From assembly GCA_000720845.1 (NCBI GenBank), contig JODU01000013.1, forward strand, positions 62,001 through 126,000: a DNA stretch of 64,000 bases. The letters are read 5' to 3'. Each line of letters opens with the position of its first letter. Position 1 is the first letter of the stretch. The notes under the pieces were generated by a model. That model had not been told where the DNA came from and did not search any database. It was given only the letters and a program-made list of their open reading frames with translations. The translations under genes were made by a program, and so were the position numbers. This DNA is from Kitasatospora aureofaciens (GTDB lineage: Bacteria > Actinomycetota > Actinomycetes > Streptomycetales > Streptomycetaceae). Shown piece after piece: positions 14,862 to 22,303 of this stretch.

Positions 14862-15989
14862 TCAGGACACCGACACCGGTTGGCGGACGGTCTCCACGAG
14901 CGGCGGCCGCACCGCGTACGCCTCCGAGGAGAGGTACGCCGTCACCCGCGGCGCCCGGTCCCGCTGGTGGGCCAGGGCCAGGTAGGCGATCAGGCCCACC
15001 CCGTCCTCGGGCCGCCGCTCGGTGAGGGCGGCCAGGGCGCGGTCGAGCACGGAGGCGTCGATGCCGTGGTGTCCCAGCACTCTCGACGCCCGGGTCAGGG
15101 CCTCCCCGTCGTGCCGTACGTAGTCCCGCACCGGGATGTGCAGGGTGAACCCGCTCGGCCGTACGGTGCCGGGGTCGGTGAAGGAGTGGCAGGACAGGCC
15201 GGGCCGTCCGCGGAGCCCTGCCGTGCCGGGGCCGGGGCCCGCGGCCGTGCGGAAGAAGCCCTCGACCGCCGCGGACCCCGGGCCCGAGTCCATTCGGCAC
15301 AGGCGCCCGGCCTCACCGGCCGTGAGGTTGTCGTGGCGCACGTAGACCTTCGCCCGGGGTTCCGCCCAGTCCCCGAGGTCCAGGGCGAGGAAGGGATACC
15401 CGCTGCCCGGGGGCAGGCTGTCGAAGGCCCGACCGTGCCCGAGCCGGTGCAGGGCCTCGCGCACCGTCGCGGCGGAACGTTCCTCCCCGCCTGCCGCCGG
15501 GTTCAGGTAGACCTTGACCCCGGGTACGCCGCCGGGCCTGAGTTCCAGCGCGCACCACAGGGCGAGTGGTCCCTGGGGAGCGGGGGGCAGGAACAGGTCC
15601 AGGAGCGCGTCGAGGGCGTCGGTGGCGAAGTGCCAGCGCCGCGCCATCGTCCGGATCGCCTCCAGTCCGGCGCGGCCGTTGTGAACCAGGCTGTCTGCGC
15701 CGCAGCCCGGTTCCACGAGGACCCGCATGGCGGGTGCCGCGTCCGGCCGGAAGGAGAGGGAGAACTCGACGGGGGTGTGGTCGTCGGACAGGAACGTGCG
15801 GGCGGGCGGCGCCAGGCTCAGTGGCCGCGCGGCCACCGGGCCCAGTACGTCGGTCAGCACGTGGGCGTAGGTCTCGACGTCGGTCGGGGACAGGCCGGCG
15901 ACCGCGCCGAGTCTTCGGAGCTGACCGCCGGTGAAGGAGCCGAGCGTGGGCGTGCCCCGCGGGCCCGGTCCCGTCCGTGCGGGGGTCAC
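14862..15989 (-). CDS. Tryptophan/indole prenyltransferase (DMATS type), SCO7467-like
   Basis: A 375-residue ABBA-fold aromatic prenyltransferase of the fungal-type DMATS family. The N-terminal TLGSFTGGQLRRLG, DDHTPVEFSLSF (with the glutamate that holds the indole NH in DMATS enzymes), the lysine/tyrosine strands GVKVYLNP and RAKVYVRHDN, and SGFTLHIPVRDYVRHD are visible. With the neighbouring monooxygenase it matches SCO7467, reported to add a dimethylallyl group to C-5 of L-tryptophan using DMAPP; position of prenylation here is inferred. I chose GTG 15989: the frame is open to 16139, but the only strong Shine-Dalgarno there is not followed by an in-frame start, and the upstream ORF ends exactly on this GTG (GTGA). 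Confidence 0.88.
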   Translation of the reverse strand: MTPARTGPGPRGTPTLGSFTGGQLRRLGAVAGLSPTDVETYAHVLTDVLGPVAARPLSLAPPARTFLSDDHTPVEFSLSFRPDAAPAMRVLVEPGCGADSLVHNGRAGLEAIRTMARRWHFATDALDALLDLFLPPAPQGPLALWCALELRPGGVPGVKVYLNPAAGGEERSAATVREALHRLGHGRAFDSLPPGSGYPFLALDLGDWAEPRAKVYVRHDNLTAGEAGRLCRMDSGPGSAAVEGFFRTAAGPGPGTAGLRGRPGLSCHSFTDPGTVRPSGFTLHIPVRDYVRHDGEALTRASRVLGHHGIDASVLDRALAALTERRPEDGVGLIAYLALAHQRDRAPRVTAYLSSEAYAVRPPLVETVRQPVSVS

Positions 15990-16093
15990 CGGCCCGTCCC
16001 AGGCCGGGACCGCACAAAGCGATACCCGCCCCGGGGGGCGGGTATCGGTGGGTTCGGCGCCGGGAAAGCGGCGTTCGTGGATATGTGGTCCAC
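15986..16093 (-). CDS. Putative 35-residue leader peptide coupled to the prenyltransferase
   Basis: A small ORF from GTG 16093 to TGA 15988-15986. It has the best Shine-Dalgarno of the region, AAAGGAGG at 16105-16098, four bases before the GTG. Its stop codon overlaps the prenyltransferase GTG (GTGA), the classical arrangement for reinitiation. The peptide starts VDHISTNAAF, has a Pro-rich middle PAPNPPIPAP and an Arg-rich end. It contains no tryptophan, so it does not look like a classical trp leader. The 13-bp hairpin at 16020-16047 lies inside it, so ribosomes translating the leader would open that hairpin. Peptide function is unknown; the existence of translation is inferred from the Shine-Dalgarno and the stop/start overlap. 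Confidence 0.55.
   Translation of the reverse strand: MDHISTNAAFPAPNPPIPAPRGGYRFVRSRPGTGR
16020..16047 (-). promoter_or_regulatory. Perfect 13-bp hairpin, candidate attenuator in the prenyltransferase leader
   Basis: CGATACCCGCCCC and its exact complement, separated by two bases, form a very stable stem. On the minus strand it is followed by CTTTGT, a short U-rich run, so it could act as an intrinsic terminator within the leader, 31 bases before the prenyltransferase start. It could equally sequester the start region. Confidence 0.6.
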
Positions 16094-16110
16094 GACACCT
16101 CCTTTGACTC

Positions 16111-16139
16111 GTAAGCAACTTGAATACCGCGTTGCTCAC
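16111..16139 (-). promoter_or_regulatory. Imperfect inverted repeat upstream of the prenyltransferase leader
   Basis: GTAAGCAAC and GTTGCTCAC (8 of 9 complementary) are separated by 11 bases directly upstream of the Shine-Dalgarno of the leader ORF. Spacing of about two helical turns between centres fits a dimeric repressor site. The binding protein is unknown. Confidence 0.45.
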
Positions 16140-16196
16140 TACCCGTGCCGTTCGATCTTCATGCGAAAGGGGCGGATTGGGAGGGTGTTGCGCACA

Positions 16197-17555
16197 TCAC
16201 CGTGTGAGCCAGTTGAGGAACTGGCTCCACATCCCCTTGTGTTCGGCCGGACGGGCCGGACCGGTCGGCTGCTCCCGCTCGGCGTCCGCGGTGGCCGTGG
16301 TGACCGGGCCCGGCTCGCCGCGCCGCACGGCGCGCACCGGGGTGAACCGGGCCGGAAGTGTGGCCAGGGCCCGGTTGAAGGGGCCCGGACGCCACGTCAG
16401 GCTGTCCTCGGGGACGGCGAGTTCGACGTCGGGCAGTTCCTTGAGCAGGTGCTCGATGGCCGTGACCGTGATGTGCCGGGCCGGTTCCTTGGACGGGCAG
16501 GCGTGCGGGCCGGCGCTCCAGGCGAGGTGCGCGCGGTTGCTGCCCGCCTGGCGGGAGGCCTTGAGCGCCGGGCCGGTGTTGGCCGCGGCGAAGCTGACCA
16601 GGACCAGGTCGCCCGCCTGCAGGTGCTGTCCGGCGAGTTCCGTGTCGGCGGCCGGGTAGTGCGGGGCGTAGTTGGCCATGGGCGGGTTCTCCCACAGCGT
16701 GTCGTCGAGCGCCTCGTCGATCAGTCCGCCCTCGCGGGCGTACCGCTCGTGGGTCAGGAGCCGGTGCAGGGTGTTGCCGAGGAGGTTGCGCAGGGGCTCG
16801 GCTCCCGCGCCGAGCAGCAGGGCGAGCTGGTGGACCATCTCCTCGTCGTCCAGCCGGGCCTCGTGCCGCATCAGCCAGGAGGTGACGTCGTCACCGGGCT
16901 TGCGCCGCTTGAGCGCGACGAGCTCCCCCACAGCCTGGAAGAGCACCGCGGTGGCCTTCTCGGCGTTGACGCCGTCGAACATGCCGGAGATGCCGAACAG
17001 CACCCGGTCGCCGATGTCGGCGGGGCAGCCGAAGAGTTCGTTGAACACGAACAGCGGCAGCTGCTTGGCGTAGTCCCCGAGCAGGTCGGCCGAACCGCGG
17101 GCGCCGAACTGGGAGACGAGGTAGCCGGAGATCTGCTCGGTGCTGCGGCTCAGCCGCCGGGTGTCCACCCGCGCCATGCTGTCGGTGACCGCCTGGCGCA
17201 GCCTGAGGTGGTCGGCGCCGTCGGCGAACATGCAGTTGGGCCGGTAGGCCAGCAGCGGCGCGACCGGGCTGTCCGGGCTGATCTTGCCCTCGTTGAAGGC
17301 CCGCCAGCGGCGCGCGTCCTTGCGGAAGGTGCCGGAGTCATGCAGCAGTTGGAGCGCCGCCGCGTAGTCCGTGACCAGCGTCGCCTCGACGCCCGGGGCC
17401 AGTTCGACGGGGGCCGCGGCCCCGTAGTGGCGCAGGTACTCGTAGTACGCCTGCGGGTGGGCGGCGAACTCCGGCCCGTGCAGCGGCACCCGGGCGCCGG
17501 AGCCGTGGGCCGGGCAGCCGGGCGGTGGCACCGGGGCGGTGTCGTGGGCGTTCAT
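16197..17555 (-). CDS. Conservon cytochrome P450, CYP157-like, lacking ExxR
   Basis: A 452-residue P450-fold protein ending the conservon operon. The haem-cysteine loop reads WSAGPHACPSKEPAR. Where the K-helix ExxR should be, the chain reads ALDDTLWENPP, so both Glu and Arg are replaced (D..W). The I-helix reads LLLGAGAEPLRN instead of the oxygen-binding AGxxT. The CYP157 family, found in Streptomyces conservons, is known to lack ExxR, so this is a family trait rather than decay. A C-terminal extension rich in Glu/Pro ends GMWSQFLNWLTR. The role in conservons is unknown. The start at 17555 lies 15 bases after the cvnD stop. Confidence 0.88.
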   Translation of the reverse strand: MNAHDTAPVPPPGCPAHGSGARVPLHGPEFAAHPQAYYEYLRHYGAAAPVELAPGVEATLVTDYAAALQLLHDSGTFRKDARRWRAFNEGKISPDSPVAPLLAYRPNCMFADGADHLRLRQAVTDSMARVDTRRLSRSTEQISGYLVSQFGARGSADLLGDYAKQLPLFVFNELFGCPADIGDRVLFGISGMFDGVNAEKATAVLFQAVGELVALKRRKPGDDVTSWLMRHEARLDDEEMVHQLALLLGAGAEPLRNLLGNTLHRLLTHERYAREGGLIDEALDDTLWENPPMANYAPHYPAADTELAGQHLQAGDLVLVSFAAANTGPALKASRQAGSNRAHLAWSAGPHACPSKEPARHITVTAIEHLLKELPDVELAVPEDSLTWRPGPFNRALATLPARFTPVRAVRRGEPGPVTTATADAEREQPTGPARPAEHKGMWSQFLNWLTR

Positions 17556-17570
17556 GTCTGCTCCCAGCTC

Positions 17571-18164
17571 CTAGCGGGTGCGGTCCAGCAAGTAGCGGAC
17601 GAGGGTGGTCAGTGCGGCGGCCGAGGACTTCTCGTCGCGGGCGTCGCAGGTGACGACGGGGGTGTCGTCGAGCAGGTCGAGCGCCTCGCGCAGCGCCGGC
17701 TCGTCGCGCAGCGGCGTGCCGTCGAAGTGGTTGACGGCGATGGCGTAGTCGAGCCCGTAGTGCTCGATGAGGTCGATCACGGGGAAGGAGTCCGCCAGCC
17801 GCTCCGGGTCGACCAGCACCAGGGCGCCGAGCGCGCCGCGGGCCATGTCCTCCCACATCTGCACGAAGCGCTGCTGGCCGGGGGTGCCGAAGAGATACAG
17901 CACGACGCGGTCGCTGATGGTCAGGCGCCCGAAGTCCATGGCGACCGTGGTGGTGGTCTTGCCCTGGACCCCCTTGAGGTCGTCGACCGACTCGGCGGCC
18001 TGCGTCATCGTCTCCTCGGTGGACAGCGGCTCGATCTCGGAGATGGAGCCGATGAGGGTGGTCTTGCCCACCGCGAAGTGCCCGACGACGAGGATCTTCA
18101 CCGCCGTCTGGGTCGCTCCCCCGCGTACGTAGTCCCGCTCATCCAAACTTGGCGCGGAGCCCAT
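17571..18164 (-). CDS. cvnD: Conservon GTPase CvnD
   Basis: A 197-residue Ras-like small GTPase. G1 is VVGHFAVGKTTLIG, G3 falls at LFGTPGQQRF, and the guanine-specificity region is VNHFDG, as in the Streptomyces CvnD/MglA-like branch. In conservons CvnD is thought to work with CvnA, B and C at the membrane as a signalling module similar to eukaryotic G-protein complexes. It overlaps cvnC by 26 bases, so translation is coupled. The first 18 residues, before VKILVVGHF, are not part of the GTPase fold and the true start may be internal. Confidence 0.92.
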   Translation of the reverse strand: MGSAPSLDERDYVRGGATQTAVKILVVGHFAVGKTTLIGSISEIEPLSTEETMTQAAESVDDLKGVQGKTTTTVAMDFGRLTISDRVVLYLFGTPGQQRFVQMWEDMARGALGALVLVDPERLADSFPVIDLIEHYGLDYAIAVNHFDGTPLRDEPALREALDLLDDTPVVTCDARDEKSSAAALTTLVRYLLDRTR

Positions 18165-18516
18165 TGAGCACCTCCTCCAGGATCTCCTTGTCCGCGAGGC
18201 GGGCGCGGGCCACCGGCGGGCGGGTCATGAGGTGTCCGCCCTCCATCAGGGAGGCCAGCAGGATGCGCACGACACCGAGCGGGAAATGGGTGTGTCCGGC
18301 GATCTCGGCGACCGAGAGGTAGCCGGCGGAGCAGAGGTCGAGCAGGCTCTGCTCCTCGGGGGACAGCCGGGCCGGCCGCTGCGGCTGTCCGGCGGAGGCG
18401 GTGACCAGGGTGATGAGGGAGAGGTCGTCCTCGTCGGGCAGGCCGCGCCCCTTGGTGATGACGTACGGCCGTACTAATTCCGGGGCCTCGGGCTGCCAGC
18501 CGTCCTGGCCGCTCAT
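18139..18516 (-). CDS. cvnC: Conservon DUF742 protein CvnC
   Basis: A 125-residue DUF742 protein with a winged-helix-like core: VRPYVITKGRG near the start and VAEIAGHTHFPLGVVRILLA in the middle, then RPPVARARLADKEILEEVLN. DUF742 proteins are the third member of every conservon (cvnA-B-C-D). ATG 18516 overlaps the cvnB stop by 4 bases. No catalytic function is known. Confidence 0.92.
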   Translation of the reverse strand: MSGQDGWQPEAPELVRPYVITKGRGLPDEDDLSLITLVTASAGQPQRPARLSPEEQSLLDLCSAGYLSVAEIAGHTHFPLGVVRILLASLMEGGHLMTRPPVARARLADKEILEEVLNGLRAKFG

Positions 18517-18914
18517 GAGCGGGAGCCCAGGTTCTCGCGCGGCGGCGTCGTCAGCCGCTTGCCGAGCTGGGCCACGAGTTGCTGCATCCGGAAGGTGATG
18601 TCCGCCATGTCGACCTCCGGGGAGGCGGACACGCCGAGGTAGGCGCCCTCGCCGGCGGAGATCAGGAACACCCAGCCGCCGTCGAACTCGACCAGGGTCT
18701 GCCGCCAGGTCTGGCTGGGGTCCTCACAGAAGAAGGCGAGGGTGCGGCTGAGCGACTGCACGCCGCTCATCGCGGCGGCGACCCGGTCGGCGTCGTCCTT
18801 GTCGAAGTCCTGCGTCCGGGCCATCAGCAGGCCGTCGGCGGAGATCAGGACCGCGTGCAGGGCCCCGGGAATCTCCAGGGCGCTGTCGAGCATCCATGAC
18901 AGATCGTCGTTCAC
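18513..18914 (-). CDS. cvnB: Conservon roadblock/LC7 protein CvnB
   Basis: A 133-residue roadblock/LC7-domain protein: LDSALEIPGALHAVLISADG at the N-terminus, AAMSGVQSLSRTL in the middle and the VFLISAGEGAYLGV strand. Roadblock proteins act as partners or activators of small GTPases such as MglA; here the partner is CvnD. It overlaps both cvnA and cvnC by 4 bases. Confidence 0.93.
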   Translation of the reverse strand: MNDDLSWMLDSALEIPGALHAVLISADGLLMARTQDFDKDDADRVAAAMSGVQSLSRTLAFFCEDPSQTWRQTLVEFDGGWVFLISAGEGAYLGVSASPEVDMADITFRMQQLVAQLGKRLTTPPRENLGSRS

Positions 18915-20104
18915 GAGACCTCATGTCCTTCGCTGCTTGCACCAGGTGTGTCGCTCGTCCGGCCGGCGGTGTCCGGGCTCGCCGGTCCGGTGCCCCGGCC
19001 GGACTGCGTTCCGCGCTGGAAGGCACCCATGACCTGTGCCTGCTCGGAGTCGGAGCGGCCCGCCGCGCGCGGGGCGGACGGGCTGCCGGGCACGATGGCC
19101 ATCGGCCGCTTGCGGCGGCGCCGGGGCAGACCGTCGCCGCTCTCGGGGGAGGCGAGCGACGCGGCCTCCGGTCCGCCGTCCGGGACCGGCCGGGCCGTGC
19201 CGCGGGCGGCCGGGGCGGGAGTGGCGGGCGCCTTCTTCTCCGGCATGGCGGTGAGCAGTTCGTGCGGCAGCAGGACCACCGCCCGCACACCTCCGTAGGG
19301 GGAGGAGGAGTCCACCGACACCTCGAAGCCGAATCGTTCGCACAGCAGGCCGATGACGGCGAAGCCGAACTGCGGCGGGTTGCCGAGCCCCGCCACGCCC
19401 GAGGCGCGCTCGGTGGCGAGCAGCTTGTCGGCGCGGGCCCGCTCCTCGTCGCTCATGCCGACACCGGCGTCGTCGACCACGACGCAGATGCCCTTGGGGA
19501 CGGTCCGGATGTTGATCTCGACGACCGTGTCCGGGCTGGAGTAGCTGGTGGCGTTGTCGAGCAGCTCGGCGAGGGCCAGGGCGACCGGTTCGACGGCCCG
19601 GCTGGTGATGCCGAAGTCGACCTGGGAGAGGATGTCCACCCGGCGGAAGTGCCGGATGCGCCCCTGGGCGCTGCGCACCACGTCGTAGACGGACGCGGTG
19701 TCGCGCCGCCCGCCGAGCCAGCCGTCGCACAGCACGGCGATGGACTGGGCCCGCCGGCCGAACTGCGAGTTGGTGTGGTCGATCTCCAGCAGGTCCTGGA
19801 GGAGGGCCGAGTCGCCGTACTTGTTCTGCAGCCGGGAGAGCACCAGTTGCTGTTCGGCGGCGAGGCCCTGAAGGGTCCGCATCGCGGATTTCAGCACCGT
19901 CTTGGTCTCGTCCTCGGCGCGCTCCTGGGCGGCCTGCACGGACTTCCCGTAATCGTTCTCCAGCTCGGTGTAGTGATCCCTGAGCCCCTGGACCTGCTGC
20001 CGCAACGCCCGTGCCGCCTTGCGCTGGCGGCTGATGAGCACGGCGGCGGCGACGAGGGCGACGAGGGCGACCCAGAGCAATGGGTTCCCTGTGTATTCCG
20101 TCAT
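18911..20104 (-). CDS. cvnA: Conservon sensor kinase-like protein CvnA
   Basis: A 397-residue membrane-anchored protein. One N-terminal helix (NPLLWVALVALVAAAVLIS) is followed by a coiled coil (about residues 30-85) and a HATPase_c domain with LALAELLDNATSYSS (N box), VVDDAGVGMS (G1) and GNPPQFGFAVIGLLCERFG. The last 130 residues are disordered and Pro/Ala-rich. CvnA resembles nitrate/nitrite-type sensor kinases but lacks a clear H box for autophosphorylation. ATG 20104 (MTEYTGNPLLW) is chosen because the upstream extension is not membrane-like. First gene of the operon. Confidence 0.9.
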   Translation of the reverse strand: MTEYTGNPLLWVALVALVAAAVLISRQRKAARALRQQVQGLRDHYTELENDYGKSVQAAQERAEDETKTVLKSAMRTLQGLAAEQQLVLSRLQNKYGDSALLQDLLEIDHTNSQFGRRAQSIAVLCDGWLGGRRDTASVYDVVRSAQGRIRHFRRVDILSQVDFGITSRAVEPVALALAELLDNATSYSSPDTVVEINIRTVPKGICVVVDDAGVGMSDEERARADKLLATERASGVAGLGNPPQFGFAVIGLLCERFGFEVSVDSSSPYGGVRAVVLLPHELLTAMPEKKAPATPAPAARGTARPVPDGGPEAASLASPESGDGLPRRRRKRPMAIVPGSPSAPRAAGRSDSEQAQVMGAFQRGTQSGRGTGPASPDTAGRTSDTPGASSEGHEVS

Positions 20105-20251
20105 AAGACTCTCTTCAGGCGACTGACAGCCGGCTTGCTGAATTCCCGTCCGTGCGGGCGGCCCGGTGGACTGCCCGCACCGGGGGTAGCTGCCCGGGCT
20201 GCCCCTTACGTCGGGGATGCCGTCTTTCACCCATCCGCCCGCTCCGCAAAC

Positions 20252-20270
20252 GCGGTGATCGTATCACCGC
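20252..20270. promoter_or_regulatory. Perfect inverted repeat between cvnA and the TSUP gene
   Basis: GCGGTGAT-cgt-ATCACCGC (8-bp arms) lies 148 bases upstream of cvnA and 152 bases upstream of the TSUP gene. It is the only marked element in this 317-bp divergent region and could be an operator for either; the rest shows nothing coding. Confidence 0.45.
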
Positions 20271-20421
20271 ATGATCAGCTGAATTCACGTCAAGAAGTGT
20301 CTGCAGGTGACCGGTTGGGACCGGCGAACGGGCCGACCGGAGCGGTGGGTACAGTCGGCCCCGTGAACGATGCACAGGACGCCTTCCGGCCGCGTAGGAG
20401 CCTGGCGCGGGGCGGTACGGG

Positions 20422-21189
20422 GTGACACCCGAGGCCATGGCCGCGGTGTTCGCGGCGGGCGTCGGGGCCGGTGCCATCAACAGCGTCGTGGGCTCCGGCA
20501 CCCTGATCACCTTTCCGGTACTGCTGGCCACCGGGCTGGCGCCGGTCACCGCCACCGTCTCCAACGCGCTCGGCCTCATCCCCGGCTCCATCAGCGGGGC
20601 CATCGGCTACCGCAAGGAGCTGCGCGGGCAGGGGCGGCGCGTGCTGAAACTGGGCTTCGGAGCGCTGCTGGGCGGCCTCGCGGGCGCCACGCTCCTGCTG
20701 ACGCTGCCCGCCGACGCCTTCGAGACGATCGTGCCGGTCCTGGTGGGCCTCGCCCTGCTGCTGGTGGCGTTCCAGCCGCAGATCGGCAGGCTGGTCCAGC
20801 GCCGCCGGGCCCGCAACGGCACCTCACCCCGCCGCGACGGCGGCCCGCTGCTCTTCACCGGCCTGACGCTGGCCAGCGTCTACGGCGGCTACTTCACCGC
20901 CGCCCAGGGGATCATCTACCTGTCGCTGATGGGCATGCTCCTGGACGAACCCCTGCAGCGGCTCAACGCGACCAAGAACGTCCTCGCCGCCGTCGTCAAC
21001 ACCGTCGCCGCCCTCTTCTTCCTCTTCGCCGCGGACTTCGAGTGGACCGCCGTCGGGCTGCTCGCGGTCGGCTCGGGCCTCGGCGGCTATGTCGGCGCCA
21101 AGGTGGGCCGCCGCTTCTCTCCCGCGGTCCTGCGGGCCCTGGTCGTGACGGTCGGCACGGTCGCCCTGGTGCAACTGCTGCTCCGCTAG
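20422..21189 (+). CDS. TSUP-family (TauE/SafE) membrane permease
   Basis: A 255-residue membrane protein with about eight hydrophobic segments in two halves. The N-terminal half has GAINSVVGSGTLITFPVLL and ATVSNALGLIPGSISGAIGYR, and the second half repeats the pattern with YGGYFTAAQGIIYLSLMGML and NATKNVLAAVVNTVAALFF. These are the two TSUP signature repeats. The family moves sulfite, sulfoacetate or other organosulfur/organic anions across the membrane; substrate is not readable. Start is GTG 20422. No sulfur gene is directly beside it, but a sulfonate-type operon lies 3 kb downstream. Confidence 0.88.
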   Translation: MTPEAMAAVFAAGVGAGAINSVVGSGTLITFPVLLATGLAPVTATVSNALGLIPGSISGAIGYRKELRGQGRRVLKLGFGALLGGLAGATLLLTLPADAFETIVPVLVGLALLLVAFQPQIGRLVQRRRARNGTSPRRDGGPLLFTGLTLASVYGGYFTAAQGIIYLSLMGMLLDEPLQRLNATKNVLAAVVNTVAALFFLFAADFEWTAVGLLAVGSGLGGYVGAKVGRRFSPAVLRALVVTVGTVALVQLLLR

Positions 21190-21361
21190 GACCTCGCCGG
21201 CCGCTCCCGGAAGGCCGGTGCGCCGTCCGGTCCCGTCCCTCCGGCATAACGCCGCGTTATGCGAAGCCGGGATTGTCCGGCCGGTGGCCGGGCCCGGCAT
21301 GCTGTGGGCGCCCCCACACACCCGCACGCGCCCAGGCGCGTGTCGTCGGAATCGAGAAGCC

Positions 21362-22090
21362 TTGCGAACAACGAGACTCGTCCCCACCCTGCTGGCCGCG
21401 CTCGTGGCCGCGCTGCTGTCCGCCCTCGTCCTCGCGCCGTCCGCCTCGGCGGTGGAGCCCCGGCCCGGTGACGGCGGCCCCCAGCCGATCATCGGCGGCG
21501 GCTACGCGCAGAACGCGCCCTGGGCGGCCAGGCTGTTCTCCAACGGCACCCAGACCTGCACCTCGACCATCATCTCCCCCACCTGGATCCTCACCGCCAA
21601 GCACTGCGTCAGCGGCGGCAACCTGTCGTTCCGGATCGGCAGCCTCGACCAGGGCTCCGGCGGCACGGTGGCGAACGGCGTCCAGACCGTCACCAGCCCC
21701 TCCGCCGACCTCGCCCTGGTCCGGCTCGACCGCTCCGTCTCCGCCTCCTACGCGCGGCTCGGCCAGCCGGGCACGGTGCGGGTCGGCCAGACCGTGCAGG
21801 TCTACGGCTGGGGAGCGACCTCCCGGTGCGGCTCGGAGATCAACTGCCAGTCCCAGTACCTCAAGGTCGCCAATGTGAGCGTCACCCAGGGCTGCTACGA
21901 CGCCTACTACGGTCAGGCGATATGTGCCCGTCCCGTCGACGGCATCACCGCGGGCGGCGACTCCGGCGGTCCGATGACGGCCGGCGGCGTGCAGGTGGGC
22001 GTCGCCTCGACCAGCGACCGGCAGAGCACCACGGCCTACACCAATGTGACCGCCTACCGCTCCTGGATCCAGTCGGTGGCGGGCGTCTGA
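21362..22090 (+). CDS. Secreted trypsin-like serine protease (S1 family)
   Basis: A 242-residue secreted protease. It starts at TTG 21362 with GAGAAG upstream; the open frame to 21218 precedes it without a good site. The signal peptide core is LVPTLLAALVAALLSALVLA followed by APSASA. The mature start IIGGGYAQNAPW resembles the IVGG activation end of chymotrypsin-type enzymes. The triad is visible as TAKHCVSGG, SADLALVRLD and AGGDSGGPM, with paired cysteines CTSTII/HC and CGSEINC. It is an extracellular protease of the nutrient-scavenging type common in Streptomyces. A strong terminator follows. Confidence 0.92.
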   Translation: MRTTRLVPTLLAALVAALLSALVLAPSASAVEPRPGDGGPQPIIGGGYAQNAPWAARLFSNGTQTCTSTIISPTWILTAKHCVSGGNLSFRIGSLDQGSGGTVANGVQTVTSPSADLALVRLDRSVSASYARLGQPGTVRVGQTVQVYGWGATSRCGSEINCQSQYLKVANVSVTQGCYDAYYGQAICARPVDGITAGGDSGGPMTAGGVQVGVASTSDRQSTTAYTNVTAYRSWIQSVAGV

Positions 22091-22111
22091 CCCCTCCCCG
22101 CCCTGCGGCGC

Positions 22112-22157
22112 CGGTCCCGCGCCCGCCCCGGTCACCACGGAGGCGGGCGCGGGACCG
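22112..22157 (+). terminator. Terminator after the trypsin-like protease
   Basis: Perfect 16-bp inverted repeat CGGTCCCGCGCCCGCC / GGCGGGCGCGGGACCG with a 14-base loop, starting 21 bases after the stop codon. Confidence 0.7.
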
Positions 22158-22303
22158 CGCGCTCGTCGCCCCGAGTGCCGTCACCGCCTCCGAGACCGCC
22201 GCTCACCGTCCAGGAAGCGGACGGCCCGGCAGCCGTGTGGTGAGTACATCTACTGTTCGCGGTGAACGGCCGAGGGGTGCGGCGCGCGCGAAGGAGTCAC
22301 GGC

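Noticed and set aside
15986..16093. Classical tryptophan attenuator leader
   Set aside because: The leader reading frame with the good ribosome binding site has no Trp codon. Another frame starting GTG 16098 has one Trp but overlaps the Shine-Dalgarno.
14847..18167. Very long plus-strand open frame (about 1100 codons)
   Set aside because: It runs antisense to the prenyltransferase, conservon P450 and CvnD, is rich in Arg/Gly/Gln and shows no domain. It is an artefact of high-GC codon bias on the opposite strand.
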